This document shows, piece by piece, positions 53,527 through 62,166 of a stretch of DNA of 64,000 nucleotides. This DNA comes from Agreia sp. Leaf283. GTDB taxonomy: Bacteria; Actinomycetota; Actinomycetes; Actinomycetales; Microbacteriaceae. Position numbers and translations under genes: made by a program. How positions within the stretch are numbered: position 1 is the stretch's first letter; every line of letters begins with the position of its first letter. The DNA lies in contig NZ_LMNF01000003.1 in NCBI RefSeq assembly GCF_001422485.1, forward strand, positions 1-64,000, read 5' to 3'. Under the pieces are notes generated by a model, which made no database searches, had not been told where the DNA came from, and worked only from the letters and a program-made list of their open reading frames with translations.

Positions 53527-54194
53527 TCGTGGGTGTACCGGGCTGCCGCCTCGCGTGCCCGGGCGTCGTTCAGCGCGCGGGTCACCTCGAGCCGATGAGC
53601 GTGCTCGGCGGCAGCGGCCGCCAGCGCTCCGTTGCGTTGCAGCGAGTCGCGCATGTCGAGCAGCGATCGAGCCGTCTCGCGATCCTCGCCGGCGGGCAGC
53701 GCACCCGACCAGAGCAGGAACGTGCGGGCGGCCTCGTCTCGGCGCTCGGCGTCGCTGATCCACTCGGAGGGATCGACCACTGCGGCCAGGCGCAGCGCGA
53801 GAGCCGCGAGGGTGCGCGACGCGTGGGCGGTCTCGAGCCGGGGAGTGAATGCGCCGAGCAGGTCTTCGCTCGCCCAGAGCCACAGGGCGATGGCCGCGCC
53901 CCGCCGAGCGGCCGACGACCTCGTCTGGGCGACGTCGGTGAGCAGCTGCACGATCTCGGTCGATGCGGGCGTGCGGCCCCTGTCGGCGCCGAGAACGTCG
54001 CCGGCGAGGCCCAGCAGGGAGACCCGGTCGTCGAGGAAGCTCTTCGGGATGCTCGACAGGCGACTGCTCACGACGTCGACCGACGGCCCGGGCACGGCCT
54101 GCTGCCAGGCGGCGTCGACGTCGTCGCCGCGGTCGAGCCAGCGCTGCAGCAGCTGCTCGGCCGAGTCGATCTCTGGTTCCGTGCGATCAGCCAC
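53523..54194 (-). CDS. Unknown helical protein, fourth gene of the AAA/vWA operon
   Basis: A 223-residue protein, almost entirely alpha-helical and Ala/Leu/Arg-rich (SAEQLLQRWLDRGDDVDAAW, TLAALALRLAAVVDPSEWI, LLDMRDSLQRNGALAAAAAEHAHRLEV). The pattern suggests a HEAT/TPR-like or four-helix scaffold, but no family is recognised. There are no catalytic motifs and no cysteines. The start is GTG 54194, with an excellent GGAGG five bases before it, inside the end of the vWA gene. The frame continues upstream to 54272 but that part overlaps vWA coding sequence. Confidence 0.7.
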   Translation of the reverse strand: MADRTEPEIDSAEQLLQRWLDRGDDVDAAWQQAVPGPSVDVVSSRLSSIPKSFLDDRVSLLGLAGDVLGADRGRTPASTEIVQLLTDVAQTRSSAARRGAAIALWLWASEDLLGAFTPRLETAHASRTLAALALRLAAVVDPSEWISDAERRDEAARTFLLWSGALPAGEDRETARSLLDMRDSLQRNGALAAAAAEHAHRLEVTRALNDARAREAAARYTHE

Positions 54195-56157
54195 GTCGAC
54201 CTCCAGCGTCGGTTCGAGGGCCCAGCGGATCGGCGAGTCTCCGGGCCAGGCGCGCGCAGACGAGGGGCGCATCCGTCATGCGGTCGATGTACTCGACGTC
54301 GTAGCCCGCCTCGGTGGCGGGCTTCGTGAGGCGGCGACCGGCATCCTGCACGACGAGCGTGGCGGTGTCGATCACGCGGCGCACCGTGCGTGCCACGTCG
54401 GCGTACTGGGGCTGACCCGCGCCGAACATCGACTGCAGGCCGTCGTCGGAGAGCACGACCACGTGCCGCCGGGTGGCCGATGCGCCCACCCCGCGCGAGC
54501 GTCGCGCGTCTGCGTACCGCGCCGCGTAGAGGTCGAGCGGGAACGTCGTTCCGTGCCCGAAGTAGAAGGTGAGGTCTCGCATCAACTCGGCCCTGTCTCG
54601 GGTGAACCGCGCGCCGCCGGCGACCTCGCCGGCCGCCGAGAACGACGTCACGCGCGCCTGCCCGCCACCGCGGAGGGCGCTCAGGATCAGGATGGTGCCG
54701 GCCAGCACGCCCGGCGATTCGCGTCGAGGCGCGGTCATCGAGCCGGAGGAGTCGATGTAGATGTCGAGCTGCACGCTCTCGCGGGCGTCGGGAGGAGCAT
54801 CCGGCAGAACGTCGCGGAGCCTCGTCGTGACGCCGGGAACGACGGTCGTGCTGTGCGACAGAGACGCCGGCCAGTCGATCGACGAGATGTCGTCGTCGAT
54901 GTTCCACTGCTCCAAGGCGCCCGGGATGGTCTCATCGAGCGAGCGGGGCCTGGCCGAGGGCTGGGTGAGGGGCCGCACGTATCGGCGGGCAGCAGTGAGG
55001 TACCAGGCCGCCACGACGTCGTCGGCGCTCGCCGCCGAATAGAGCTCGAGTGTGTCGGCCAGTCCGTAGCCCTGGCCGAGCCCATCGACGCCCGCGGCTC
55101 CGGTCGAGCCATCGTCGGCCTCCATGCCGGTGCCCGAGGCTCGCTCGGCCTGTCGCGCTTTCTCGACGGCCGGATGCTCCGGCACCTCGCGCAACCGCGG
55201 GTCGCCGAGCACCCGCTCGAGTTCGGCCGCCGTCGGAGCCGTCTCGTCGGCCTGACCCGCGCATCCGCCCGCCGCCTGCGCGCCGGCCGATGTCGACCGC
55301 CGACGGGGTTGCTCGTCGGCGATCAGGTAGGGGGCCATGATCATGCCGAAGCGCAGCGCGCCGCTCACCGGGTCGTCTGCGAAAGTGCGCACGGTCTCGG
55401 CGAGGAGGGCGGCGTCGAGGGGCGGATTCGTGAGCACGAGCTCTGCCCAGACGGCCTCGGCGGCGATGCGGGCGTCGGCGGCCGCCGCTGCCTCGACGGC
55501 CTTCAGTCGCTGCTCCTCGGTCTTCGTCGCGGCCGGCACGGTCGGGGGCGGAGGCTCGCGGTGCACGACGGGCCGCGGTGGTGGTTCGGCCGGGCACAGG
55601 AATCCGGCAGGCCTGCTCCAGAGAATCTCGTAGGCACGCAGCACCACCCACCAGAGCTGGTCGCTCGGCGGCTCGGCAGACAGCACGCGCCACATGCGCA
55701 CCATCTCGGGTTCGGGGGATGCGCCGCCGTCGCGCTGCCGCTGCATCGTCGCGACCCGGGTGTTGATCAGCATGTCCGACCACAGATTCGACATGCGGCG
55801 GGCCTTGCCGTCGGGATCGGGGATGCGGGCCCGGCCCGTGGCGGCGATGGCCCGGGCGATCTGCTGGGTGATCGTGAACGAGTCGATGCGCGTGCTCGGA
55901 GACAGCACGTGATGGCCGATCTCGTGCGCGAAGATCGATTCGTAGAAGCCGTCCACCCCGTGTCGGCGCGCCTCGACGGGATCGACGGAGACCTGCGGCG
56001 GAAACGAGAACCAGGCGAACGACGGCATCGTGGACCCGGGCTCGAGCAGGGGATCGTGCAGTCGCACGCCCCACAGCGCCTGCGCCGACTGCCAGGCCGC
56101 GCGCTGCTGCTCGTCGAGCGTGTGCTCGCGTGCGCGAGTGCCGAGAGGTGGCGTCAT
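54187..56157 (-). CDS. HExxH-peptidase/von Willebrand A fusion protein
   Basis: A 656-residue protein. Residues 1-180 form a zinc-peptidase-like domain with the motif FAHEIGHHVLS (His78, Glu79, His82), followed by NLWSDMLINTRV (Asp128), a likely site for the third ligand. The arrangement resembles the DUF2201-type putative metallopeptidase/vWA proteins. A Pro-rich hinge (about 189-210) and a variable middle part lead to a vWA domain with an intact MIDAS: Asp469, Ser471 and Ser473 in IYIDSSGSM, a Thr in GHGTTFPLD and Asp in VVLSDDGLQSMF. No signal or membrane segment is present, so it acts in the cytoplasm. Both ends overlap neighbouring genes. Confidence 0.82.
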   Translation of the reverse strand: MTPPLGTRAREHTLDEQQRAAWQSAQALWGVRLHDPLLEPGSTMPSFAWFSFPPQVSVDPVEARRHGVDGFYESIFAHEIGHHVLSPSTRIDSFTITQQIARAIAATGRARIPDPDGKARRMSNLWSDMLINTRVATMQRQRDGGASPEPEMVRMWRVLSAEPPSDQLWWVVLRAYEILWSRPAGFLCPAEPPPRPVVHREPPPPTVPAATKTEEQRLKAVEAAAAADARIAAEAVWAELVLTNPPLDAALLAETVRTFADDPVSGALRFGMIMAPYLIADEQPRRRSTSAGAQAAGGCAGQADETAPTAAELERVLGDPRLREVPEHPAVEKARQAERASGTGMEADDGSTGAAGVDGLGQGYGLADTLELYSAASADDVVAAWYLTAARRYVRPLTQPSARPRSLDETIPGALEQWNIDDDISSIDWPASLSHSTTVVPGVTTRLRDVLPDAPPDARESVQLDIYIDSSGSMTAPRRESPGVLAGTILILSALRGGGQARVTSFSAAGEVAGGARFTRDRAELMRDLTFYFGHGTTFPLDLYAARYADARRSRGVGASATRRHVVVLSDDGLQSMFGAGQPQYADVARTVRRVIDTATLVVQDAGRRLTKPATEAGYDVEYIDRMTDAPLVCARLARRLADPLGPRTDAGGRRG

Positions 56158-56873
56158 CGCGCCTTCTCCAGCACGAGCCAGGCGAGGTACGAGGTGTCGA
56201 AGACGGCGAGTCGGGTCGGCCAGGCACCGGATGCCTCGGGCCGGCCAGCAGGGTCGGTTGCGGTCGTGGGCGCCTCATCGGGCGGCAGCCGGGAGAGGGT
56301 CGTGCCGAAGATGTCGGCGTCGAGCTGCCACCGCTCGCCGTCGGTGAGGGTGATGACGAATCGGCCCTCCCGATCGCCGTGCTCGCCGGTCATGGGCGGT
56401 GCCGTCCATGCGCCGCCCAGCCCGCGGAATCCGCCGACGCGGGCGATCACCACGTCGCCGTCGCCCCGGGCCGGCCAGCCGAACGGGCTCTCGGCCTGGG
56501 CGCTCGCGAAGTCGTCGAGTTCGGAGGGCTGCAGGCCCACGGCACTCACCAGCGCCTGCCGCGGCACCGAGCCGGAGCCGAGCGCCTCGCCGAGCCGGGT
56601 GAGAGCATCCTGCCTCAGATCGAGTATGCCCGAGCGCCACGCCGCGAGGGCTGCGAGCGTGAGAACGGTGTGCGGAAGCGGCCCGTCGGTGCCGCCCGCG
56701 ATGTCGTCGGCTGCGAGGGCCTGTGAGAGAAAGTGCCGGTAGAGGGTCGAGTCTCCGCCCCAGGACTCCACGTTGCGCACCGACTGGTCGACATCGAAGC
56801 CGGGAACGACGGGCGCGACCGTCGTCTGCGGCAGCAGGCCCTCGTCGACGGCCTGCCCGGGCCGCCTGATCAT
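56154..56873 (-). CDS. Unknown two-part protein, second gene of the AAA/vWA operon
   Basis: A 239-residue protein from ATG 56873 (MIRRPGQAVDEGLLPQTTV). Residues 30-125 are helical (WGGDSTLYRHFLSQALAADD, HTVLTLAALAAWRSGILDL). Residues 130-235 are beta-rich (GDVVIARVGGFRGLGGAW, GRFVITLTDGERWQLDADIF) and end LAVFDTSYLAWLVLEKAR. No family is recognised. Given its place between a MoxR-like ATPase and a vWA protein, an adaptor that links the two is the simplest idea. It overlaps both neighbours by four bases (ATGA). Confidence 0.7.
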   Translation of the reverse strand: MIRRPGQAVDEGLLPQTTVAPVVPGFDVDQSVRNVESWGGDSTLYRHFLSQALAADDIAGGTDGPLPHTVLTLAALAAWRSGILDLRQDALTRLGEALGSGSVPRQALVSAVGLQPSELDDFASAQAESPFGWPARGDGDVVIARVGGFRGLGGAWTAPPMTGEHGDREGRFVITLTDGERWQLDADIFGTTLSRLPPDEAPTTATDPAGRPEASGAWPTRLAVFDTSYLAWLVLEKAR

Positions 56874-58444
56874 CGGGGGCGACCCTCGAGCCACTGCAGG
56901 TAGTTGGTGTAGCGCTGGTGCAGGTACTTCAAGGCCACGAGGTCGTCGAAATGCCGCCCGTAGAGCTTCTTCTGCTTCGAGATCGTCTGGATCTGAGACT
57001 CGATGGCCGTGAGGCGGCGCGATGACTCGACCTGGCTGACGCCGTCGAGGCCTGCCGCGAACTCCGCGAGCAGATCGCCGACAGGATCGCTCTTCGCGAG
57101 TCCGAGTGACAGGAACTGGCGGCGCGACTGCTCGAACAGATCGCCGAGCCAACTGATCGAGTCGGTCGCGAGCTCCCTGTCGGCTCCGGTCTCGAACCGG
57201 GGGTGCAGCTCGTTCGGAAGGAGTTTGCCCCGCAACGAGAACGGCAGCACGGCGGCGACGTCGTCGAGCCCGACCACGTCGACGCCCCGGAAGTAGGCCA
57301 TGGCCTTCGCGTAGGTGATGAGCGACTGCAGCGCCCGCGCCGAGATGCTGTTCACGGTCTGCGCCCCGAGGTCGACCTGCAGATCGGCGCCCGTGTTGCT
57401 GTCGATGACCTCTCCGACCTGGCCTCCCGAGGTCATGACCGTGTCTTTCGTGCGGTATTCGAAGCGACGGCCGCCGTGCTGCACGAACTCGAACTGGCTC
57501 GCGAAGAACTCGAGCTGCCGACGCACGTCGCGGGGAACAGGCACTGCCCGGATGGCCGCCGCAAGAGCGGCCTGCTCGGTGGGGGTGAACACCAGCTCGG
57601 CGGGAACGTGGTCTTCGGGCTTCTCTCCTGCCTCGACCCGGGTGATCAGCTCGTCGAAGAACCTGCTGTTGAATCCCTGCGCGGCGACCGTCACGTCGAC
57701 CCTGTCTTTGAGAGCCTGGATGACCGGGAACGTTCCGCCGCCCGAATCGTCGTTGGCGGTGAAGAACCAGCTCTCGACCCCGGACTCGGGAGCCGTGCGA
57801 AGCATCTGGTCGTAGCTCTCGACGTAGCCCTCGGCCACCATCGTGAGCAGCGCGGACTGGGTCTTTGTGGGAATGCGGTTGTACTCGTCGATGATCTTGA
57901 CGGGCTTCGTGAGCCAGCCGCGCCAGGCGATGGTGATCTCGGGAAGGCTGGCGGCGTTCACGAGGTCGCGAGGCAGAGGCATGCCGACGAGGTCTCCCAC
58001 GGTGAGCTGCGGCTGACCCTGCTGCACACTTCGACGCACCTCGGCGGGTTCGGTGCCGGCGATCACGGCCATCAGCACGGCGAGGGTGGTCTTGCCACGA
58101 CCCGGGCCACCGACGAGCAGGCACTTTCCGCCGACCGCCGTGGTGAGCAGGGGCAGCAGCACGTTCGACGAATAGGACTGGTCGGTGGGCAGGTGCAGCT
58201 CTGCACCGGCGTCGCCGAGGGCAAAACTCACCGGGGCGTCGAGGGAGAATTCGATGTCGTAGAAGGGCGAGATGACGGCGCGGTTGACGAGCCAGAAATA
58301 GATCCGGCGCAGCTTCTCGTCGAGGGCGACCTGGTCGACGCGGTCGGGTTGGCGAAACAGGTCTTCGGCCGTCAGGCCGGGGTGGGATGCGCCGGTGCCG
58401 GTTCGCGTGGGGGATTCCGAGATCTTGTTCCAGCGATTGGGCAT
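56870..58444 (-). CDS. MoxR-like AAA+ ATPase of the peptidase/vWA operon
   Basis: A 524-residue ATPase, much longer than ordinary MoxR proteins (about 320). The AAA core lies in residues 95-240: Walker A GGPGRGKT (112-119), Walker B VKIIDEYNRIPTKTQSALL (182-200) and sensor 1 in WFFTANDD (Asn231). An N-terminal 90-residue extension and a C-terminal part of about 150 residues are specific to this type; the latter has QFEFVQHGGRRFEYRTKD and a charged helical end (SQIQTISKQKKLYGRHFDDLVALKYLHQRY). Asp-Glu in Walker B and Lys in Walker A are intact, so it should be active. MoxR ATPases typically remodel a vWA partner, here two genes downstream. Confidence 0.88.
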   Translation of the reverse strand: MPNRWNKISESPTRTGTGASHPGLTAEDLFRQPDRVDQVALDEKLRRIYFWLVNRAVISPFYDIEFSLDAPVSFALGDAGAELHLPTDQSYSSNVLLPLLTTAVGGKCLLVGGPGRGKTTLAVLMAVIAGTEPAEVRRSVQQGQPQLTVGDLVGMPLPRDLVNAASLPEITIAWRGWLTKPVKIIDEYNRIPTKTQSALLTMVAEGYVESYDQMLRTAPESGVESWFFTANDDSGGGTFPVIQALKDRVDVTVAAQGFNSRFFDELITRVEAGEKPEDHVPAELVFTPTEQAALAAAIRAVPVPRDVRRQLEFFASQFEFVQHGGRRFEYRTKDTVMTSGGQVGEVIDSNTGADLQVDLGAQTVNSISARALQSLITYAKAMAYFRGVDVVGLDDVAAVLPFSLRGKLLPNELHPRFETGADRELATDSISWLGDLFEQSRRQFLSLGLAKSDPVGDLLAEFAAGLDGVSQVESSRRLTAIESQIQTISKQKKLYGRHFDDLVALKYLHQRYTNYLQWLEGRPR

Positions 58445-58486
58445 GGCACCAGTCTAGGAAGCGGGGAGCCGTGCCGGGGAGTGCTG

Positions 58487-58849
58487 TTACGCGGCGCGGA
58501 CAGGACCGACGAGTGTCGTAGTGCGGGGAGCGGCGTCGGTGACAGCCTTGGCCAGCTCTGCGGGCACATCGACGGTGTTGATCGGGGCGAGCGGCGTGCG
58601 CGAGACCGGGGTCTCTGCGGCGCGGAAGACGCCGTGGCTGGTGAGCGTCGACACGATGTCGCGGGCCACCGAGGCGGCGAGAACGGTGTGGAAGATATCG
58701 TCGGTGTCGACCTCGGTGCGCCGAGTGATCGCGAACGATCCATAGGGGCCGAAGTTCTCCATGAGGGTCTGGTTCACCAGCTCGGAAAGACGCTGCTGGT
58801 TGGCCTCGTCTTGTTGTTCTGCCTTCGCGCGTCGTCGCCATCCGAGCAT
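58487..58849 (-). CDS. Small protein of unknown function ahead of the AAA/vWA operon
   Basis: A 120-residue protein from ATG 58849, with GGGAAGG eight bases before it. The N-terminus is short and basic (MLGWRRRAKAEQQDEANQQR), then a helical segment (LSELVNQTLMENFGPYGSFAI) and a mixed region (VLAASVARDIVSTLTSHGVF). No domain is recognised. The gap to the ATPase gene is 42 bases, on the same strand, so it may be the first gene of the operon or an independent neighbour. Confidence 0.65.
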   Translation of the reverse strand: MLGWRRRAKAEQQDEANQQRLSELVNQTLMENFGPYGSFAITRRTEVDTDDIFHTVLAASVARDIVSTLTSHGVFRAAETPVSRTPLAPINTVDVPAELAKAVTDAAPRTTTLVGPVRAA

Positions 58850-58920
58850 TTGTCACACCTTCCCACCACGGTCGTAAGAGCAGTCTGCGGCGTGGGCTCC
58901 GAATAGGGCCGCAGACACGC

Positions 58921-58949
58921 CGCGATCCCGCCTGATAGACGGGATCGCG
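58921..58949 (-). terminator. Perfect 10-bp inverted repeat after the permease gene
   Basis: CGCGATCCCG (58921-58930) and CGGGATCGCG (58940-58949) enclose a nine-base loop, 33 bases beyond the permease stop. It is a likely terminator for the permease, or an operator for the operon that starts at 58849. Confidence 0.55.
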
Positions 58950-58981
58950 ACCTGTTCGGGACAGATTTCGGAAGGGGTTCG

Positions 58982-60553
58982 TTAACCCTTCGGGCGACCG
59001 GACGGGTCGAGGTCCTCCGACCGGATCTCCTCGGCCACGGCACCCCCGTAGCCGTCGGTCTCGGGGTCGCCGTGCAGGCCGCCCGAGAGCGCGTACTCCT
59101 CCTCGGGAGAGAGCACGAGCTGCTTGCGCCCCCAGACGGCGAATCCGAGGAGGATCAGCGCGTAGACGATCACGATCGCGATGATGGCCGGCTGGAAGGT
59201 GACGTTGAGCAGGAAGCCCAAGAAGATGAGCGCGGAGATGACGCCGGCGATCACGGCGCCGGGGATGCCCCACGGGCTCACGTAGGGCCGCTTGGCGTTC
59301 GGGAACTTCTTGCGCAGGATCACGAAGGAGATCATCTGCAGCAGGTACGCCACGACGGCACCCCAGACCGCGATGTTCAGGATGATCGCTCCCGCGACCG
59401 CTCCCGCTCCCTCCTCGTCGACCTTCGACAGGATGTCGAGAACGATGAGGGCGATGAAGCCGATGACCGCGCCCACGGTGAGGGCGACCCAGGGCGTCTG
59501 GCGCTTGCCGGTGAGCGAGAAGAACTTCGGGTAGTACCCGGCGCGGGAGAGCGAGTACATGTTGCGTCCGTAGGCGAACATGATGCCCTGAAGCGAGGCG
59601 AGCAGGCCGATCAGTGCGAAGAGCGCGAGCGCCGCGGCTGCCTGGTCGCCCACGATCGCGCGGAATCCGTCGAGGAGGGGCTCGGCAGAGACGCCCATGT
59701 CCTCGGCGCCGATCACGCCGGTGTTGAGGAACAGGATGAGCAGGCCGGTCACGATCAGCGTTCCGCGGGCCCAGAAGCCGGCCTTGGGAATGTCGCGAAC
59801 CGGGTTGTGGGCCTCTTCGGCTGCGAGCGGCAGCTCCTCGATGCCGAGGAAGAACCACATGGCGAAGGGGAGAGCGAAGAGGATCGGGACGACGCCGTGG
59901 GGGAGGAACGCCGACTGGCCCGGGTCGGGCTCGATGTTGAAGAGGCTGTCCCAGCTGAACAGTCCGGAGAACGCCGCCATGGCCGAGAAGACGAGCAGGA
60001 TCGCGATGGAGATGATCGACACGACGATCGCGAACTTGAACGAGATCGCCGCCCCGGCGGCGTTGAGCGCGATGAACGCGACGTAGAGAACCAGCCACCA
60101 GATCCACATGGCGCCGGAGAGGTCGAAGCCGAGGAGTTCGGTCGTGATGCTGTTCGCATACTGCGCCGAGAAGAAGACGATCACACCGGTCGTGGCCACG
60201 TATTCGATGGTCTCGGCGAGGCCCGTCACGAGTCCACCCCATGGTCCCATGGCCGAGCGGGCGAACGAGTACGCGCCTCCCGTATGCGGCATGGCCGCCG
60301 CCATCTCGCCGATCGAGAAGATCATTCCGTAGTACATGACGATGAGCAGGGCGAAGGCGATGAGCATGCCCCCGAAGCCGGCGAAGTCGATTCCGAAGTT
60401 CCACCCCGAGAAGTCTCCCGAGATGACGGCCGCCACGGCGAGGCCCCAGAGCCCCCAGATGCCCGCCGATCTCTTGAGGGTGCGTTTCTCGAAGTAGCCG
60501 TCTACAGCCTTGCTGTAGGTGACGCCGGAACGGCGGGTCTTGCTGTCAGTCAC
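58982..60553 (-). CDS. eat: Ethanolamine-permease-like APC transporter
   Basis: A 523-residue transporter with twelve hydrophobic helices. The start is GTG 60553, with GGAGG six bases before it. The N-terminal part (YFEKRTLKRSAGIWGLWGLA, AAVISGDFSGWNFGIDFAGFGGMLIAF) is characteristic of the ethanolamine permease branch of the APC superfamily, and FAMWFFLGIEELPLAAEEAHNP is also family-typical. The C-terminal tail is acidic (SPEEEYALSGG). It is divergent from the glutamine-synthetase-like, amidotransferase and aldehyde dehydrogenase genes that would use the amine it brings in. Confidence 0.88.
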   Translation of the reverse strand: MTDSKTRRSGVTYSKAVDGYFEKRTLKRSAGIWGLWGLAVAAVISGDFSGWNFGIDFAGFGGMLIAFALLIVMYYGMIFSIGEMAAAMPHTGGAYSFARSAMGPWGGLVTGLAETIEYVATTGVIVFFSAQYANSITTELLGFDLSGAMWIWWLVLYVAFIALNAAGAAISFKFAIVVSIISIAILLVFSAMAAFSGLFSWDSLFNIEPDPGQSAFLPHGVVPILFALPFAMWFFLGIEELPLAAEEAHNPVRDIPKAGFWARGTLIVTGLLILFLNTGVIGAEDMGVSAEPLLDGFRAIVGDQAAAALALFALIGLLASLQGIMFAYGRNMYSLSRAGYYPKFFSLTGKRQTPWVALTVGAVIGFIALIVLDILSKVDEEGAGAVAGAIILNIAVWGAVVAYLLQMISFVILRKKFPNAKRPYVSPWGIPGAVIAGVISALIFLGFLLNVTFQPAIIAIVIVYALILLGFAVWGRKQLVLSPEEEYALSGGLHGDPETDGYGGAVAEEIRSEDLDPSGRPKG

Positions 60554-60677
60554 GTGGATCCTCCGGTAGCTCGTTGTCTCGGCAGTGCACAGCGGAACGC
60601 CATCGGCTCCCTCGCACGAATTGTCCACACACTAGCGTTCTATTGGTTGGTTGGCACCACCTTTGTGTGTAAATTGC

Positions 60678-60734
60678 GTGTTACGAACACTGCGAACAAC
60701 TCCCCGTAAGCCGACGATGTCGTGTGGTGTAATG
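60678..60734. promoter_or_regulatory. Divergent control region of the amine-use genes
   Basis: In the 245-base gap, GTGTTACGAACAC (60678-60690) is a near-perfect palindrome (GTGTT-ACG-AACAC) and a good operator candidate for both sides. TGTAAT at 60729-60734 is a possible plus-strand -10, about 65 bases before the synthetase-like gene. On the minus strand TAGTGT near 60628 may serve the permease. No adjacent regulator gene is present. Confidence 0.4.
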
Positions 60735-60798
60735 GTCGGGTCGACGGGTTCTGCAGCGCGGGAATCGCCCGTGGCGACCATCGATGAAGGAGCACACC

Positions 60799-62166
60799 GT
60801 GGCATCCACCGCAGGAAATCTGACGCTCGACGCACTCACGGCCCAGGTCTCGGCCGGCGAGGTCGACACCGTGATCGTGGCCTTCACCGACATGCAGGGC
60901 AGGCTCGTGGGCAAACGGCTCTCGGCCCGACTCTTCGTCGAGGACGCGGCGTCGCACGGAGCCGAGTGCTGCAACTACCTGCTCGCGGTCGACGTGGAGA
61001 TGAACACCGTCGACGGCTACGACATGTCGAGCTGGGAGCACGGCTACGGCGACATGGCGATGATGCCCGACATGTCGACCCTGCGAACGATTCCCTGGCT
61101 GCCGGGCACGGCGATGGTCACCGCCGACCTGCAGTGGCTCGACGGCGAGCCGGTCGAGCCGTCGCCGCGGCAGATCCTGGCCGCCCAGATGAAGCGCCTG
61201 AAAGATCGAGGCCTCGAGGCCTTTGTCGCCACCGAGCTCGAGTTCATCGTCTTCGACGACAGCTACCGCTCCGCCTGGTCGAAGGGGTACCGCGACCTCA
61301 CCCCGGCGAGCGACTACAACATCGACTACGCCCTGCTGGCCTCCACGCGCATGGAGCCACTGCTGCGCGACATCCGGGTGTCGATGGATGGCGCGGGCAT
61401 GTACTGCGAGGGCGTCAAGGGCGAGTGCAACTTCGGGCAGCAGGAGATCGGCTTCCGTTACGACGACGCCATGGTCACCTGCGACAACCACTCGATCTAC
61501 AAGAACGGCGCCAAGGAGATCGCTGATCGCCATGGCAAGTCGCTCACGTTCATGGCCAAGTTCAACGAGCGCGAGGGCAACTCGTGCCACGTGCACATCA
61601 GCCTGCGCAGCACCGAGGGCGAGGCCGTCTTCGCCGACAAGGATGCCGAGAACGGCATGTCCGACATGTTCCGGCACTTCATGGCCGGGCAGCTCAAGAC
61701 GCTGCGCGAGCTGACGCTGTTCTTCGCGCCCAACATCAATTCGTACAAGCGCTACGTCGACGGCTCGTTCGCCCCGACAGCGGTGGCCTGGGGGCTCGAC
61801 AACCGCACCTGCGCCCTGCGCGTGGTGGGCAAGGGCCTCGGCATGCGCGTCGAGAACCGCGTTCCCGGGGGCGACGTGAACCAGTACCTCGCGACCGCCG
61901 CCCTCATCGCCGGCGGACTCTACGGAATCGAGAACGAGCTCGAGCTCGAAGATGCGACCGTGGGCAACGCCTACACCTCCGGTGCGCCGCGCGTGCCCAC
62001 GAACCTGCGCGACGCCGCCGAGCTCTTCGCCTCGAGCGAGATCGCCCGGGCCGCGTTCGGTGACGAGGTCGTCGACCACTATGTGAACAACGCGCGCATC
62101 GAGCTGAAGGCATTCGACAGCGCCGTCACCGACTGGGAGAGGATCCGCGGCTTTGAGCGCCTCTGA
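60799..62166 (+). CDS. Glutamine-synthetase-like gamma-glutamyl-amine ligase
   Basis: A 455-residue member of the glutamine synthetase superfamily. GTG 60799 is chosen because AAGGAG lies six bases upstream; ATG 60784 would place that site inside the gene. GS motifs: VATELEFIVFDDS, GQQEIGFRYDDAM, FMAKFNEREGNSCHVHISL, NSYKRYVDGSFAPTAVAWG, NRTCALRVV and RVENRVPGGDVNQYL. With an ethanolamine-type permease, a class I amidotransferase and an aldehyde dehydrogenase around it, it most likely joins glutamate to ethanolamine or a polyamine, as GlnA4 does for ethanolamine in Streptomyces coelicolor. A true glutamine synthetase is less likely. Confidence 0.87.
   Translation: MASTAGNLTLDALTAQVSAGEVDTVIVAFTDMQGRLVGKRLSARLFVEDAASHGAECCNYLLAVDVEMNTVDGYDMSSWEHGYGDMAMMPDMSTLRTIPWLPGTAMVTADLQWLDGEPVEPSPRQILAAQMKRLKDRGLEAFVATELEFIVFDDSYRSAWSKGYRDLTPASDYNIDYALLASTRMEPLLRDIRVSMDGAGMYCEGVKGECNFGQQEIGFRYDDAMVTCDNHSIYKNGAKEIADRHGKSLTFMAKFNEREGNSCHVHISLRSTEGEAVFADKDAENGMSDMFRHFMAGQLKTLRELTLFFAPNINSYKRYVDGSFAPTAVAWGLDNRTCALRVVGKGLGMRVENRVPGGDVNQYLATAALIAGGLYGIENELELEDATVGNAYTSGAPRVPTNLRDAAELFASSEIARAAFGDEVVDHYVNNARIELKAFDSAVTDWERIRGFERL

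Noticed and set aside
56154-60404. A 1416-codon open frame on the minus strand
   Set aside because: It runs through the ATPase, the small gene and the permease in a non-coding frame. Only its last 239 codons form a real gene. High GC makes long false frames common.
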